The notes below the pieces were generated by a model. It did no database searches, was not told where the DNA came from, and saw only the letters and a list, made by a program, of their open reading frames with translations. A stretch of DNA of 64,000 bases from Pseudomonadota bacterium (GTDB lineage Bacteria; Pseudomonadota; Gammaproteobacteria; Burkholderiales; Rhodocyclaceae): assembly GCA_018262095.1 (NCBI GenBank), contig JAGTRW010000013.1, positions 159,333-223,332 on the forward strand, given 5' to 3'. Shown one piece after another: positions 29,314-38,077 of the stretch. The translations under genes were made by a program, and so were the position numbers. Positions within the stretch are counted from its first letter, which is position 1, and each line of letters begins with the position of its first letter.

Positions 29314-29967
29314 TTAGTCGCCTCGGTTGAAGTATTCGCGCGGTCCGCGCATCGACTCGATGCGCTGGACCAGCAGTTGGAAGTCGTCGCTGTGGTCGAC
29401 AAAGTTGAGGTTTTCGGAATTGACGACCATCACCGGCGCCGCGTCGTAATTGTGGAAGAAGCGCGTATAGCGCTCGCCCAGGCCGATCAGGTAGTCGTCG
29501 CTGATCGTGCGCTCCATCTCGATGCCGCGTTTGCGCACGCGCGCCACCAGCGTTTCCGGCTTGGCCTGCAGGTAGATCACGAGGTCGGGGGCGACCTGCG
29601 CCGGGGCCGACAGGCGATCGTAGATCTGGCGGTAGAGCCGGTACTCGTCTTCGTCGAGCGTCAGCTCGGCGAACAGCGGGTCTTTCTCGAGCAGGTAATC
29701 GCACACCAGCGTGCTCGGAAATAGCTCGGGCGGCGGCAGCTCGCGCAACTGGTCGAGACGGTGAAAGAGGAAGAACAGCTGAGTCTGTAGCGCGTAGCGT
29801 TGCTGGTCCTGATAGAAGCGGCCGAGGAAGGGGTTGTTCTGCGGCTGTTCGAGCAGCAACTCGGCTTTCAGGTGGTCGCCGAGGCGGCGCGCCAGGCTGG
29901 TTTTGCCGACGCCGATCGGGCCTTCGACGACGATGTGACGTGCAGATTCGAGTAGGTTTTTTTTCAT
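29314..29967 (-). CDS. deoxynucleoside kinase family protein
   Basis: The 217-residue product has a P-loop EGPIGVGKTSLARRLGDHL at about residues 15-33 and matches the dNK/dCK/dGK family of deoxynucleoside kinases, with the LID-region ARVRKRGIEMERTISDDYL and a conserved C-terminal VVNSENLNFVDHSDDFQLL. It phosphorylates deoxynucleosides for salvage, although specificity is not readable. Its location between folK and panB is usual for betaproteobacteria. Confidence 0.88.
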   Translation of the reverse strand: MKKNLLESARHIVVEGPIGVGKTSLARRLGDHLKAELLLEQPQNNPFLGRFYQDQQRYALQTQLFFLFHRLDQLRELPPPELFPSTLVCDYLLEKDPLFAELTLDEDEYRLYRQIYDRLSAPAQVAPDLVIYLQAKPETLVARVRKRGIEMERTISDDYLIGLGERYTRFFHNYDAAPVMVVNSENLNFVDHSDDFQLLVQRIESMRGPREYFNRGD

Positions 29968-30027
29968 GACGTTCAGATCAGAAGGGCTGCCCTAGAATAC
30001 ACAGACCAGCCCAATGCGTGTCAAGTT

Positions 30028-30510
30028 TCATGGCGCCAGCTTTTCGATCGCCTGCATGCTGACCGCGGGCAGCCAGGCCGAGGCCAGTCCGCGCCCGGGA
30101 ATGCGGCAGTCCGGGGCGATTTCGAGCAGCGGGGCAAGCACGAAGGCGCGCAGATGCAGGCGCGGGTGCGGCAGCGTCAACCGCGCGCTGTCGATGACCT
30201 CTCCATCGTAGAGCAGCAGGTCGAGGTCGAGCGTGCGCGGCGCATGGTGATAATCGCGCCGCCGTCCGAACGCGGCTTCGACCGCGAACAGCTCGTCGAG
30301 CAGCTCGTGCGGCGCGAGCGTTGTCTCAAGCGCGGCGACGGCGTTGATGAAGTCGGGCTGGTGCGCAATGCCGACCGGCGCCGTACGGTAGAGCGACGAG
30401 GCGCGCAGCAGTGTCGATTGCGGCAGTTCGGTGAGCGCGGCGAGCGCGGCGCGGATCTGGTTCGCCGGATCGGCGAGGTTGGCGCCGAGCGCGACGTAGG
30501 CGAGGTGCAT
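30028..30510 (-). CDS. folK: 2-amino-4-hydroxy-6-hydroxymethyldihydropteridine pyrophosphokinase
   Basis: FolK transfers pyrophosphate from ATP to hydroxymethyl-dihydropterin in folate synthesis. The 160-residue product has AYVALGANLADP at the N-terminus, SSLYRTAPVG, and the HPPK signature APRTLDLDLLLYD with its paired Asp residues. The ATG at 30510 is the first that yields the family N-terminus; upstream in-frame codons belong to the end of pcnB. It begins 13 bases after pcnB on the same strand. Confidence 0.95.
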   Translation of the reverse strand: MHLAYVALGANLADPANQIRAALAALTELPQSTLLRASSLYRTAPVGIAHQPDFINAVAALETTLAPHELLDELFAVEAAFGRRRDYHHAPRTLDLDLLLYDGEVIDSARLTLPHPRLHLRAFVLAPLLEIAPDCRIPGRGLASAWLPAVSMQAIEKLAP

Positions 30511-30523
30511 CGGGAGTTTCAAT

Positions 30524-31873
30524 CTATTGCGTTGCGCCTGCCGCTGGCTTGCGTTTGCGGCGCCGGCGCTTCTTCGCTTCATCCGGCTTGGGCGGCAGCA
30601 GCATGGCGGCGCGCGCCTCGCCGTCGCGGTTCATGAAGTCGGTCCACCATTGTCCGAGCTCGGCATCGACTTCGCCCGATTCGGCGCGCAACAGCAGGAA
30701 GTCGTAAGCGGCCTTGAAGCGCGGCTGCTCGAGCACGCCGTACGGACGTTTGCCCGAGCGCTGTTCGAAGCGCGGCTGCAGCGCCCAGATGTCCTTGATG
30801 TCGCCGGCAACGCGGCGGGTGATGGCGAGCTTTTCGGCCTGCACCTCGAGCACTTCGTCCATCGCCAGGAACAGCGCCGGGGTCGGCCGTTCGCCGCCGG
30901 CCTTGATCGCCTCCCACTTGCTCAGCACTTGGCTCCAGAGCAGCGTGGCGAACAGGAAGCCTGGCGAAATCGGTTTGCCCTCGCGCACGCGGCGGTCGGT
31001 ACTCTCGAGCGCCAGCGTCACGAAGCGCTTGCCGATCTCCTCTTCGAGAATCACGTCGAGCAGCGGCAGCAGGCCGCGGTGCAATCCTTCGGCGCGCAGC
31101 TGTTGGACGCATTTGACGGCATAACCCGAGGTCAAGAGCTTGAGCATCTCGTCGAACAGACGCGACGGCGGAACGTTCTCGATCAGTTCGGACATCTCGC
31201 GGATCGGCCGGCTGGCGTCCGGGTCGATGGTCAGGCCCAGCTTGGCGGCGAGGCGAACGGCGCGCAGCATGCGCACCGGGTCCTCGCGGTAGCGCGTTTT
31301 CGGGTCGCCGATCATGCGCAGCGTCTTCTGCTTGAGGTCGGCGAGGCCGTGATGGTAGTCGACGATGGTTTCGGAGGTCGGGTCGAAGTACAGCGCATTG
31401 ACCGTGAAATCGCGCCGCGCGGCGTCGTCCTGCTCGCTGCCGAAGACGTTGTCGCGCAGCACGCGACCCTGCTCGTCGGTCTGCGCCTTGCTGCTGGCCT
31501 GGCTGCCCGCTTCGCCGTGGTGGCCGCGGAAGGTGGTGACCTCGATCGTTTCGGCGCCCATCGAGACATGCACGATCTGAAAACGGCGGCCGATGATGCG
31601 CGAGCGCCTGAAGCACTGGCGCACCTGCTCGGGCGTCGCGTTGGTCGCGACATCGTAGTCCTTGGGCGTCATTCCGGCCAGCAGGTCGCGCACCGCGCCG
31701 CCGACGACGTAGGCTTTGTAGCCTTGCTGTTGCAGCGTTTCGACGGTACGCCGGCTGCCGCTGCTGATCGCTTCACGGCGAATGCCGTGGCGCGCGACGC
31801 CGATGATGGCGGGTTCGCCTGCGCTGCTTGGCGATTTATGTCCGAAGACACGGGAGATGAATTTGCGAATCAT
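30524..31873 (-). CDS. pcnB: polynucleotide adenylyltransferase (poly(A) polymerase I)
   Basis: PcnB adds 3' poly(A) tails that promote RNA decay. The 449-residue product has the class II nucleotidyltransferase head, AYVVGGAVRDLLAGMTPKDYDVATNATPEQV, the DFTVNALYFDP motif, and a positively charged C-terminal tail (KKRRRRKRKPAAG). The PcnB-type insert distinguishes it from CCA-adding enzymes, though that separation is subtle. It lies upstream of folK in a common betaproteobacterial order. Confidence 0.93.
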   Translation of the reverse strand: MIRKFISRVFGHKSPSSAGEPAIIGVARHGIRREAISSGSRRTVETLQQQGYKAYVVGGAVRDLLAGMTPKDYDVATNATPEQVRQCFRRSRIIGRRFQIVHVSMGAETIEVTTFRGHHGEAGSQASSKAQTDEQGRVLRDNVFGSEQDDAARRDFTVNALYFDPTSETIVDYHHGLADLKQKTLRMIGDPKTRYREDPVRMLRAVRLAAKLGLTIDPDASRPIREMSELIENVPPSRLFDEMLKLLTSGYAVKCVQQLRAEGLHRGLLPLLDVILEEEIGKRFVTLALESTDRRVREGKPISPGFLFATLLWSQVLSKWEAIKAGGERPTPALFLAMDEVLEVQAEKLAITRRVAGDIKDIWALQPRFEQRSGKRPYGVLEQPRFKAAYDFLLLRAESGEVDAELGQWWTDFMNRDGEARAAMLLPPKPDEAKKRRRRKRKPAAGATQ

Positions 31874-31950
31874 TGCTCGTTTCTTATTGTATTGCGGTAC
31901 GGCAAAAATGCGCCATGATAGCCCGTTCCGGGAATCAATGGCTGGTGCTG

Positions 31951-32616
31951 TTATCGGTGCAGCGTGAGGATCGTCCAGCCGGCGGTTTGGGCATGCGCGT
32001 GCAGCGCCTGGTCAGGATCGACGGCGACCGGGTCGCTGACGCGCAAAAGCAGCGGCAGGTCGTTGTGCGAGTCGCTGTAGAACCAGCTGCGTTCGAAGTT
32101 GCCCCACCACAGTCCCATCGCTTCGAGCCAGTCCTCGACGCGCGTGATCTTGCCTTCGCGGAACGCCGGGGTGCCGCGTGCTTTGCCGGTGAACTGGCCG
32201 TTCTGCTGCGCCGGGATGGTGGCGATCAGATGCGGGATGTTGAGCTCGCGGCAGATCGGTCCGGTCACGAAGCTGTTGGTGGCGGTCACCAGCGCGCACA
32301 GATGGCCCTGGTCCTGGTGGCGTTTGACCAGGTCGCGCGCCGGCTGCGCGAGCATCGGCACGATGGTCGTGGCCATGAATTCGGCGTGCCAGGCTTCGAG
32401 GTCGGCGCGCGAGTTGTCGGCCAGCGATTGCAGCTGAAAATCGAGAAACTCGAAGATGTCGAGCGTTCCGGCCTTGTACTGTTCGTAGAATTCCATGTTG
32501 CGGTGTTCGAAGACGTCGCGGTCGAGAACGCCCTTGTTGACCAGGTGCAGTGTCCATTCGTAGTCGCTGTCGCCGGAGAGCAAGGTGTTGTCGAGGTCAA
32601 ATAAAGCAAGTTGCAT
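31951..32616 (-). CDS. HAD-IB family phosphatase
   Basis: The 221-residue product has HAD motif I LFDLDNTLLSGDSDYEW at the N-terminus, motif II LVTATNSF and motif III/IV YSDSHNDLPLLLRV, all with catalytic residues present. It resembles the SerB-like HAD-IB group often annotated histidinol-phosphatase or phosphoserine phosphatase-like. Its location next to hda and pcnB is typical. With serA and serC in the same window a role as phosphoserine phosphatase is tempting but unproved. Confidence 0.87.
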   Translation of the reverse strand: MQLALFDLDNTLLSGDSDYEWTLHLVNKGVLDRDVFEHRNMEFYEQYKAGTLDIFEFLDFQLQSLADNSRADLEAWHAEFMATTIVPMLAQPARDLVKRHQDQGHLCALVTATNSFVTGPICRELNIPHLIATIPAQQNGQFTGKARGTPAFREGKITRVEDWLEAMGLWWGNFERSWFYSDSHNDLPLLLRVSDPVAVDPDQALHAHAQTAGWTILTLHR

Positions 32617-32649
32617 GGTGATCTTTCGTTTCCGTACTTGGGACGGTGG

Positions 32650-33303
32650 TCAATTCAGGGGCGTCTGCAAGACTTCGCGCAGCAGCGGCAGGGTAATCGT
32701 TCGCTGGTGTTCCAGCGAATAGCGGTCGAGTGCCGTGAGCAGCGCCATCAGGCTGCGCATGTCGCGCGGCGCGCGCGCCAGCAGGTAGTCGAGGGCGCCG
32801 GGCGGCAGGCGCAGGCCGCGCGCCTGCGCCTGCGCGGCGAGTGCGGCGATTTGCTCGCCGTCGCTCAGGCCGTGCAGTCGGTAGATCAGCCCCGAGCCCA
32901 GCCGCGTGCGCAGGTCTTCGCGCAGCGCGAGTTGCCGCGGCGGCTGGTGGGCGCCGGTGAGCAATCGGCCACCGGCGGCGCGCAGGCGATTGAACAGGTT
33001 GAACAGCGCGATCTGTCCGGCAGCGCTCAGCGCGTCGACGTTGTCCACCGCGTGCAGCAATGCGCTGGCATCGATTCTCACCAGGTCGGGGTCGGCGGCG
33101 GCGTCGCTGTAGTGGGCGGCGCTGGCGCGCAGCAGGTGGGTCTTGCCGGCGCCCGTTTCGCCCCAGAGCAGCAGCGACGGTTCGCGATTGTCGGGCGAGA
33201 GCCAAGCCGCCAGGCCGGTCAGCGTCTCGCTATTGCCGCCGGCGACAAAGTTGTCGAGGCGGGGCGGTTCATTCGGCAGGATGTCGAGGATCAGTTGGCG
33301 CAT
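32650..33303 (-). CDS. hda: DnaA regulatory inactivator Hda
   Basis: Hda, bound to the beta clamp, stimulates ATP hydrolysis on DnaA and prevents over-initiation. The 217-residue product begins MRQLILDILPNEPPRLDNFVAG, close to the clamp-binding start of the family, has the P-loop GETGAGKTHLLRA near residue 48 and the DnaA-like AAA+ features LREDLRTRLGSGLIYRL and PRDMRSLMALLTALD. The start at 33303 fits the family length; the longer frame is non-coding. It is divergent from purM. Confidence 0.93.
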   Translation of the reverse strand: MRQLILDILPNEPPRLDNFVAGGNSETLTGLAAWLSPDNREPSLLLWGETGAGKTHLLRASAAHYSDAAADPDLVRIDASALLHAVDNVDALSAAGQIALFNLFNRLRAAGGRLLTGAHQPPRQLALREDLRTRLGSGLIYRLHGLSDGEQIAALAAQAQARGLRLPPGALDYLLARAPRDMRSLMALLTALDRYSLEHQRTITLPLLREVLQTPLN

Positions 33304-33434
33304 GGGAGCATCGGGTCGCATTGCCGCGCGGGCAGCACGCGAGACGGCTATTTCGGATAAAATCCTGCTTTTTGCTACGCAGGTGGCGCATTTTACCACT
33401 GCAGCGGCCAGCCTAGTTTGGGATGACATAGACG

Positions 33435-34472
33435 ATGACACAACAATCACTTTCCTACCGCGATGCCGGCGTCGATATCAGCGCTGGCGATGAGCTCGTC
33501 GAACGCATCAAGCCGTTTGCCAGGAAGACGATGCGCGACGGCGTGCTCAGTGGACTCGGTGGTTTCGGCGCGCTGTTCGAGGTGCCCAAGCGCTATCGCG
33601 AGCCGGTGCTGGTGTCCGGCACCGATGGGGTGGGGACCAAGCTCAAGCTCGCTTTCGACCTCAATCGTCACGACACGGTCGGCATCGACCTGGTGGCCAT
33701 GAGCGTCAATGACGTGCTGGTTCAGGGCGCCGAGCCGCTCTTTTTCCTCGATTACTTCGCCTGCGGCAAGCTCGACGTCGAGACCGCGGCGAGTGTCGTC
33801 CAGGGCGTCGCCAAGGGTTGCGAATACGCGGGCTGCGCGCTGATCGGCGGCGAAACGGCCGAAATGCCGGGAATGTACCCCGAGGGCGAATACGACCTCG
33901 CCGGTTTTGCCGTCGGCGTCGTCGAAAAGTCGAAGATCATCGGCGGCCAGGAGATCGTCGCCGGCGACGTGGTGCTTGGCCTGCCATCCTCGGGGGCGCA
34001 TTCGAACGGTTACTCGCTGGTGCGCAAGATCATCGCGCGCAGCAATCCCGATCTCGACGCGCCGTTCGACGGCAGCAGAACCTTGGCTGACGCCATCATG
34101 GCGCCGACGCGAATCTACGTCAAACCGATGCTGGCGTTGATCAATGCGCTGCCGGTCAAGGGCATGGCGCACATCACCGGCGGCGGCATCACCGAAAACG
34201 TTCCGCGCGTATTGCCGGAAAACGTCAAGGCAGTCATCAACAAGGCGAGCTGGCAGCGTCCCAAGCTTTTCGACTGGCTGCAGCATGAGGGCAATGTCGC
34301 CGACAGCGAAATGCATCGCGTCTTCAATTGCGGTATCGGCATGGTCGTTGTCGTCGCGCGCGAGAACGTCGACCAGGCGCTCAAGCTGCTCAACGCGGCG
34401 GGCGAGTTGGCGGTCGAGATTGGCTCAATCGAGGCGCGCGGCGAGGGCGAGGCGCAAACGATCGTCGTCTGA
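33435..34472 (+). CDS. purM: phosphoribosylformylglycinamidine cyclo-ligase
   Basis: PurM closes the imidazole ring to form aminoimidazole ribotide in purine synthesis. The 345-residue product shows [14 protein letters not shown] near residue 61, [26 protein letters not shown] and [16 protein letters not shown], all characteristic. It is divergent from hda, with a 131-base shared control region. A TAAAAT -10-like hexamer at 33358-33363 has no clear -35. Confidence 0.97.
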   Translation: MTQQSLSYRDAGVDISAGDELVERIKPFARKTMRDGVLSGLGGFGALFEVPKRYREPVLVSGTDGVGTKLKLAFDLNRHDTVGIDLVAMSVNDVLVQGAEPLFFLDYFACGKLDVETAASVVQGVAKGCEYAGCALIGGETAEMPGMYPEGEYDLAGFAVGVVEKSKIIGGQEIVAGDVVLGLPSSGAHSNGYSLVRKIIARSNPDLDAPFDGSRTLADAIMAPTRIYVKPMLALINALPVKGMAHITGGGITENVPRVLPENVKAVINKASWQRPKLFDWLQHEGNVADSEMHRVFNCGIGMVVVVARENVDQALKLLNAAGELAVEIGSIEARGEGEAQTIVV

Positions 34473-34483
34473 TCGGCCCGGCC

Positions 34484-34801
34484 TCAGATTTCAATATTGA
34501 TCGGCGACGCCGAACTTCGGCGGGACCGTGTCAGGCGCGTGTCGAGCGTGGTCGGGACGTTCTTCTGGCGGCGATCCTGCCGCCGACGTTCCGGCGAGTT
34601 ACTCCCCCCGTCATCTGGACGCGCTGCCTGCTGGCCGTGCTCAGCAGACGCTTCAGGGGTTTGCCGTGGCTTCGGGAAACCCTCGGGCAGGTCGCTCGGC
34701 AAGCGAGCCGAGCCGTTGACCGGTCGCGTTCCGTGAGTATCGGCAAAGCGATCGCTTTCGTTCGGATAGGGCGATGACAAGATTTCGGCTGGAATTCGCA
34801 T
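34484..34801 (-). CDS. small basic hypothetical protein with Arg-rich C-terminus
   Basis: I call a 105-residue protein from the ATG at 34801, which has AGGGGA eleven bases upstream. The first 60 residues are polar and Pro-rich without predicted structure; the C-terminal third is strongly basic, with ERRRQDRRQKNVPTTLDTRL followed by TRSRRS and the end INIEI. The pattern of RRxxDRR followed by LDTR looks like a recurring short C-terminal module in betaproteobacterial small proteins, but I cannot name it. A sigma-70-like promoter and a palindrome lie upstream. It faces purM convergently. Confidence 0.6.
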   Translation of the reverse strand: MRIPAEILSSPYPNESDRFADTHGTRPVNGSARLPSDLPEGFPKPRQTPEASAEHGQQAARPDDGGSNSPERRRQDRRQKNVPTTLDTRLTRSRRSSASPINIEI

Positions 34802-34916
34802 CACGTTCCCCTGTGGCTTTCGTGGGAGTGATTGAATTATCGGTGTATTTTGATGAAACTTAAGTAATCGCTGCGGCAATGTCCCGCTTGCCGGTTTGGC
34901 GCAAGGATCTGGCAGC

Positions 34917-34945
34917 TGTTTATTTTTAAAACTGGTTTTTTTCAA
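34917..34945 (-). promoter_or_regulatory. promoter for the small basic protein
   Basis: Read on the minus strand, TTGAAA (complement of 34940-34945) is followed after 17 bases by TAAACA (complement of 34917-34922). The -35 matches five of six consensus bases and the -10 four of six. It lies about 115 bases before the ATG at 34801, leaving a leader of roughly 100 bases. Confidence 0.45.
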
Positions 34946-34955
34946 TACACGGTCT

Positions 34956-34973
34956 ACAGTAAGTACGTACTGT
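34956..34973. promoter_or_regulatory. palindromic site ACAGTAAGTACGTACTGT
   Basis: The outer arms ACAGTA and TACTGT pair, and the inner ten bases AGTACGTACT are a perfect palindrome. It ends 10 bases from the -35 of the minus-strand promoter, a usual position for a regulator binding site. The order ACAG then CTGT is the reverse of a LexA box, so LexA is not the likely binder. Confidence 0.45.
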
Positions 34974-35030
34974 GATGTGCGGTGAATCCGGTACGCAGTG
35001 TTTGTTCCAACCGTGCTTTTTGGAGACTTT

Positions 35031-35072
35031 ATGGTTCTTTGTTCATCTCGCTCTTTACAGATCACTGAGTAG
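35031..35072 (+). CDS. possible 13-residue leader peptide
   Basis: ATG to TAG encodes MVLCSSRSLQITE. A GGAG five bases before the ATG, in a generally AT-rich stretch, is a good ribosome site. It is followed 58 bases later by a strong intrinsic terminator and then by the diguanylate cyclase gene on the same strand, which is the layout of a leader-peptide attenuator. The peptide has three Ser and no long run of one amino acid, so the sensed signal is unclear. It may equally be a chance frame. Confidence 0.35.
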   Translation: MVLCSSRSLQITE

Positions 35073-35130
35073 CAACCATAGCGGCGAATAGCCGATAGCC
35101 TTGGCTTGGTGTGCTGAGGTAGAAGTCTCT

Positions 35131-35161
35131 AAAGCCCATGCTGACCAGCATGGGCTTTTTG
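35131..35161 (+). terminator. intrinsic terminator upstream of the diguanylate cyclase
   Basis: AAAGCCCATGCTG (35131-35143) pairs perfectly with CAGCATGGGCTTT (35146-35158), and five T residues follow the stem. The stem can realistically open a 4-base loop. It lies 68 bases before the ATG of the plus-strand gene, so it must end a short transcript made from the intergenic region. Confidence 0.88.
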
Positions 35162-35228
35162 TTAATCGACTGTAAGTGTCGTTGTAGAATGCAAAACGAT
35201 TTCTCGTCAGCGGCTTATCCATTCAGGC

Positions 35229-36854
35229 ATGAAAAAAAACACCATTGCGCTGCATGATCGGGTGCATCTGATTCGAATTCAGCTTTTCTTCCGGAACGCT
35301 GCCGGGAATCCTCTGGGCATCAGTGTCGGCGGGGTGCTGCTGGCGCTGGTTCTGCGCAGTGCGGGGGTGTCTGATAACGCGTTGCTGGTCTGGCTGGCGC
35401 TGATTTTTTTGGTGAGCGGCATTCTCAGTGTCTTTCAGCATCACGTCGCAAGGGTTGGGCTGTCGCCAAACAACGCCGAGCGCTTTTTCCGCATCCGCGC
35501 CGTGCTCGGTGCCTTGGACTGCGGTCTTTACGGCCTGGCGGTGTTTTTTCTGCCGCAACAGAGCGCCGAAACGGCGTACGTTTTTGCCTTCGTCATCGCC
35601 TCGGCGGTGGTGACCGTCGGCTACACGGCTTATGCCACGGTTTTCTCCTACGGCGTGCTGATCAATGTCGTCACGCTGCTGCCGTTTATTGCGCTCTATT
35701 TTTATCGTTACTTCAGCACCGGGAACTCATTTTTCCTGCTCATGGGCGTCACCGCGATCGCCTGGCAGGTCGCTGTGGCCGGCAAATCACTGCAGGTTTC
35801 ACGCGCCGCCGTCAGTGCGATCATGGGCAGCGAACGATTGGCCGACGAGATGGCCGAGCGACAATTGGCCGAGCAGGCGCTCAAGGACAGCGAGGAGAAG
35901 TCGCAACGTCTGGCGTCGATGCTGCGCCTGATCTGCGACAACGTTCCCGACATGATCTGGGCCAAGGACCTGGATAATCGCTATGTGTTCGCCAACAAGG
36001 CACTGTGCGAAACGCTGCTTGATCTGGTGAGCACCGACGAGCCGCTGGGCAAGACTTTTGACTACTTCGCTCGGCGCGAACGCGACCGTCACCCCGATGA
36101 TCCCGAGTGGTATAGCTACGGGCAGTTCGCGCAGGACATCGACCGGCATACCCTGGGGCGCGACGAGCCGACGACGTTTGAGGAGTCAGGTAACGTTTTC
36201 GGCAAGTTCGTTTTCCTTGAAGTCCATCAGGCGCGTCTGGTCAATTCGCACGGCGAGGTCATCGGCACCGTCGGCTGTGCGCGCGACATCACCGAGCGCA
36301 AGGCGTCTGAAGCGTTCGTCCAGCATCTGGCGCACCACGACGTGCTCACCGACCTGCCCAATCGCGCGCTGCTCACCGACCGTCTGCGCCAGGCGCTGGC
36401 TCAGGCGCGGCGCGACCGCGGCGAACTGGCGGTGCTGTTCATCGACCTCGACCGGCTCAAGCCGGTCAATGACACCTTTGGTCACGACGTCGGCGACCTG
36501 CTCTTGCAGGCGGTGGCCAATCGCTTGCGCGGGGCGATGACGCGGCAGTCCGATACGGTGTCGCGCGTCGGTGGCGACGAGTTCGTGATCCTCTTGCAGC
36601 GCATCAATACCGCGCAGGATGCCGCTGCCGTCGCCAATAAGGTGCTGCACGCGCTGAGCCAGTCGTTTGTCGTCAATTATCAGCATACGATCGACATTTC
36701 GGCGAGCATCGGCATCGCCATCTTCCCGCAGCACGGCGACGAGGTCGATCAGTTGCTGCGTCACGCCGATGCCGCGATGTATGCGGCGAAGAACGCCGGC
36801 CGTAACGGCTACGCGTTTTTTGACGTATCGATGTCGCGTGCCGTCGGCGGCTAG
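35229..36854 (+). CDS. membrane-bound PAS-GGDEF diguanylate cyclase
   Basis: The 541-residue product has about six hydrophobic helices in the first 190 residues, a coiled linker, a PAS domain (about 230-360, with [20 protein letters not shown]) and a GGDEF domain (about 370-535). The signature is an intact GGDEF preceded five residues earlier by the I-site RQSD, so synthesis of cyclic di-GMP with product inhibition is expected. Its stop overlaps that of convergent miaA (CTAG at 36851-36854). The leader region with terminator upstream suggests regulated expression. Confidence 0.92.
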   Translation: MKKNTIALHDRVHLIRIQLFFRNAAGNPLGISVGGVLLALVLRSAGVSDNALLVWLALIFLVSGILSVFQHHVARVGLSPNNAERFFRIRAVLGALDCGLYGLAVFFLPQQSAETAYVFAFVIASAVVTVGYTAYATVFSYGVLINVVTLLPFIALYFYRYFSTGNSFFLLMGVTAIAWQVAVAGKSLQVSRAAVSAIMGSERLADEMAERQLAEQALKDSEEKSQRLASMLRLICDNVPDMIWAKDLDNRYVFANKALCETLLDLVSTDEPLGKTFDYFARRERDRHPDDPEWYSYGQFAQDIDRHTLGRDEPTTFEESGNVFGKFVFLEVHQARLVNSHGEVIGTVGCARDITERKASEAFVQHLAHHDVLTDLPNRALLTDRLRQALAQARRDRGELAVLFIDLDRLKPVNDTFGHDVGDLLLQAVANRLRGAMTRQSDTVSRVGGDEFVILLQRINTAQDAAAVANKVLHALSQSFVVNYQHTIDISASIGIAIFPQHGDEVDQLLRHADAAMYAAKNAGRNGYAFFDVSMSRAVGG

Positions 36855-37861
36855 CCCAGCAGCTCGCGGACCCGGGCGCCGACCTGAGCCGGCAGGTCGG
36901 GTGCCAGGCAGTCGAAGGTTTCCGGCTTGAGCGTGTTGGCGAGCCAGGTGATCTGGCGTTTGGCGAGCTGGCGCGTGGCGTAGATTCCGCGCTCGCGCAT
37001 TTCGCTGCGTGGCGCGATGCCGTCCAGCACTTCCCAGACCTGACGGTAGCCGACGCAGCGCATCGACGGCAGTTTGGCGGTCAGCCGATATTTCTGGCGC
37101 AGCTCGGTGAGCTCGTCCTCGAGCCCTGCCGCGAGCATCGCGTCAAAGCGCTCGGCGATGCGCGCGTGCAGTACGCTGCGATCCGACGGCAGCAGGCCGA
37201 TGGCCAGAAAATCGTAGTGCGGCGCCTGCGCGCTCGCTGCGGCGAGCAGCGCCGACAGCGGGCGACCGGCGAGGCGATAGACTTCGAGTGCGCGTTGGAC
37301 GCGCTGGCTGTCGGTCGGGTGCAGGCGCGCTGCGCTTTGCGGGTCGACGCGCGCGAGTTCCGCATGGACCGCCGGCCAACCCTCGGCGGCGGCCTGCGCG
37401 TCGATGCTGGCGCGGGTTTGCTGACAGGACTGCGGCAGCTCAGCGAGCCCCTGGCGCAGCGCCTTGAAGTAGAGCATGGTGCCGCCGACCAGCAGCGGCA
37501 CCTTGCCGCGCGCGCCGATGTCGTCCATCGCGGCCTGCGCGTCGGTGCAAAAGCGCGCCGCCGAGTAGCGCTCTTCGGGGCTGATCAGGTCGATCAGGTG
37601 GTGCGGGTATTCCTTTAGCGTCGCTTCGTCGGGTTTGGCGGTGCCGATGTTCATGTCGCGAAAGACCTGCGCCGAATCGACGCTGACGAGCTCGACGGGA
37701 AAGCGGCGCGAGAGTTCCATCGCCACCGCGGTTTTGCCGCTGGCGGTCGGACCCATCAGCAGGATGGCCGGGGGAAGGACTGTCCTAACCACGGCGGACT
37801 CGGCGGTCACGGCGAAACCCGCGTTCTTTTTTTCGCTTTTGCATTGAGCATTGCCCGTCAT
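36851..37861 (-). CDS. miaA: tRNA dimethylallyltransferase
   Basis: MiaA adds the dimethylallyl group to A37 of tRNAs reading codons that start with U. The core shows [38 protein letters not shown] and the C-terminal [13 protein letters not shown]. The start is uncertain: the ATG at 37861 gives 336 residues, but its first 25 or so codons are encoded by a dispersed intergenic repeat. A GTG at 37792 would give [14 protein letters not shown], closer to the usual N-terminus. It is the gene downstream of mutL on the same strand, as in many proteobacteria. Confidence 0.9.
   Translation of the reverse strand: MTGNAQCKSEKKNAGFAVTAESAVVRTVLPPAILLMGPTASGKTAVAMELSRRFPVELVSVDSAQVFRDMNIGTAKPDEATLKEYPHHLIDLISPEERYSAARFCTDAQAAMDDIGARGKVPLLVGGTMLYFKALRQGLAELPQSCQQTRASIDAQAAAEGWPAVHAELARVDPQSAARLHPTDSQRVQRALEVYRLAGRPLSALLAAASAQAPHYDFLAIGLLPSDRSVLHARIAERFDAMLAAGLEDELTELRQKYRLTAKLPSMRCVGYRQVWEVLDGIAPRSEMRERGIYATRQLAKRQITWLANTLKPETFDCLAPDLPAQVGARVRELLG
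37787..37819. repeat. dispersed repeat overlapping the miaA 5' end
   Basis: AACCACGGCGGACTCGGCGG followed by TCACGGCGAAACCC is a further member of the ACCACGGCGAACACAGCGAA family. It falls inside the longest miaA reading frame, which suggests either that the true miaA start is downstream of it or that the repeat has been captured as coding sequence. Confidence 0.55.
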
Positions 37862-37900
37862 TTAAAAAATACTAAGTACATCCCAGAAACTGCAGTTGTG

Positions 37901-38024
37901 AACCACAACGACACGACGGGCACAGCGAAGAACCTCGGCTTTTTTGGGGGGCAACTTATGGGTGATACGGAAACACATGGCCAGTCATTGTTTTTTCGTT
38001 GTGATCGTTGTGTTCGCCGTGGTT
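37901..38024. repeat. dispersed inverted-repeat element between miaA and mutL
   Basis: The left arm AACCACAACGACACGACGGG continues with CACAGCGAAG (37901-37930) and the right arm TTCGTTGTGATCGTTGTGTT continues with CGCCGTGGTT (37995-38024), enclosing about 64 bases. The left arm is 29/30 identical, in inverted orientation, to 55959-55988. The core and right arm also resemble that copy. This looks like a non-autonomous mobile or REP-like element of roughly 125 bases. Confidence 0.75.
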
Positions 38025-38077
38025 AATTGCTTTTCTTGGTTCATTGTGTTGCGCTGTCGCCGTGGTGAGGCGCGCTT

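Larger units (their letters stand above)
34802..35228. other. 427-base intergenic region with control elements
   Basis: This gap separates the small basic protein (minus) from the diguanylate cyclase (plus). It is noticeably more AT-rich than its surroundings. It contains, in order, a minus-strand promoter at 34917-34945, an 18-base palindromic site at 34956-34973, a 13-codon open frame with a good ribosome site at 35031-35072, and an intrinsic terminator at 35131-35161. It shows no tRNA. A small RNA ending at the terminator is an alternative reading. Confidence 0.6.

Noticed and set aside
34956..34973. Second LexA box at the AT-rich palindrome
   Set aside because: The arms read ACAG...CTGT, the reverse of the LexA order CTGT...ACAG, so the site does not fit.
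34802..35065. Extension of the small basic protein to a 193-residue frame starting at 35065
   Set aside because: The extra 88 residues lie in AT-rich control sequence with promoter and palindrome; the ATG at 34801 has the ribosome site.
35040..35165. Cyclic di-GMP riboswitch before the diguanylate cyclase gene
   Set aside because: Neither the GEMM-I nor GEMM-II conserved segments are visible between the leader frame and the terminator. The attenuator idea rests only on layout.
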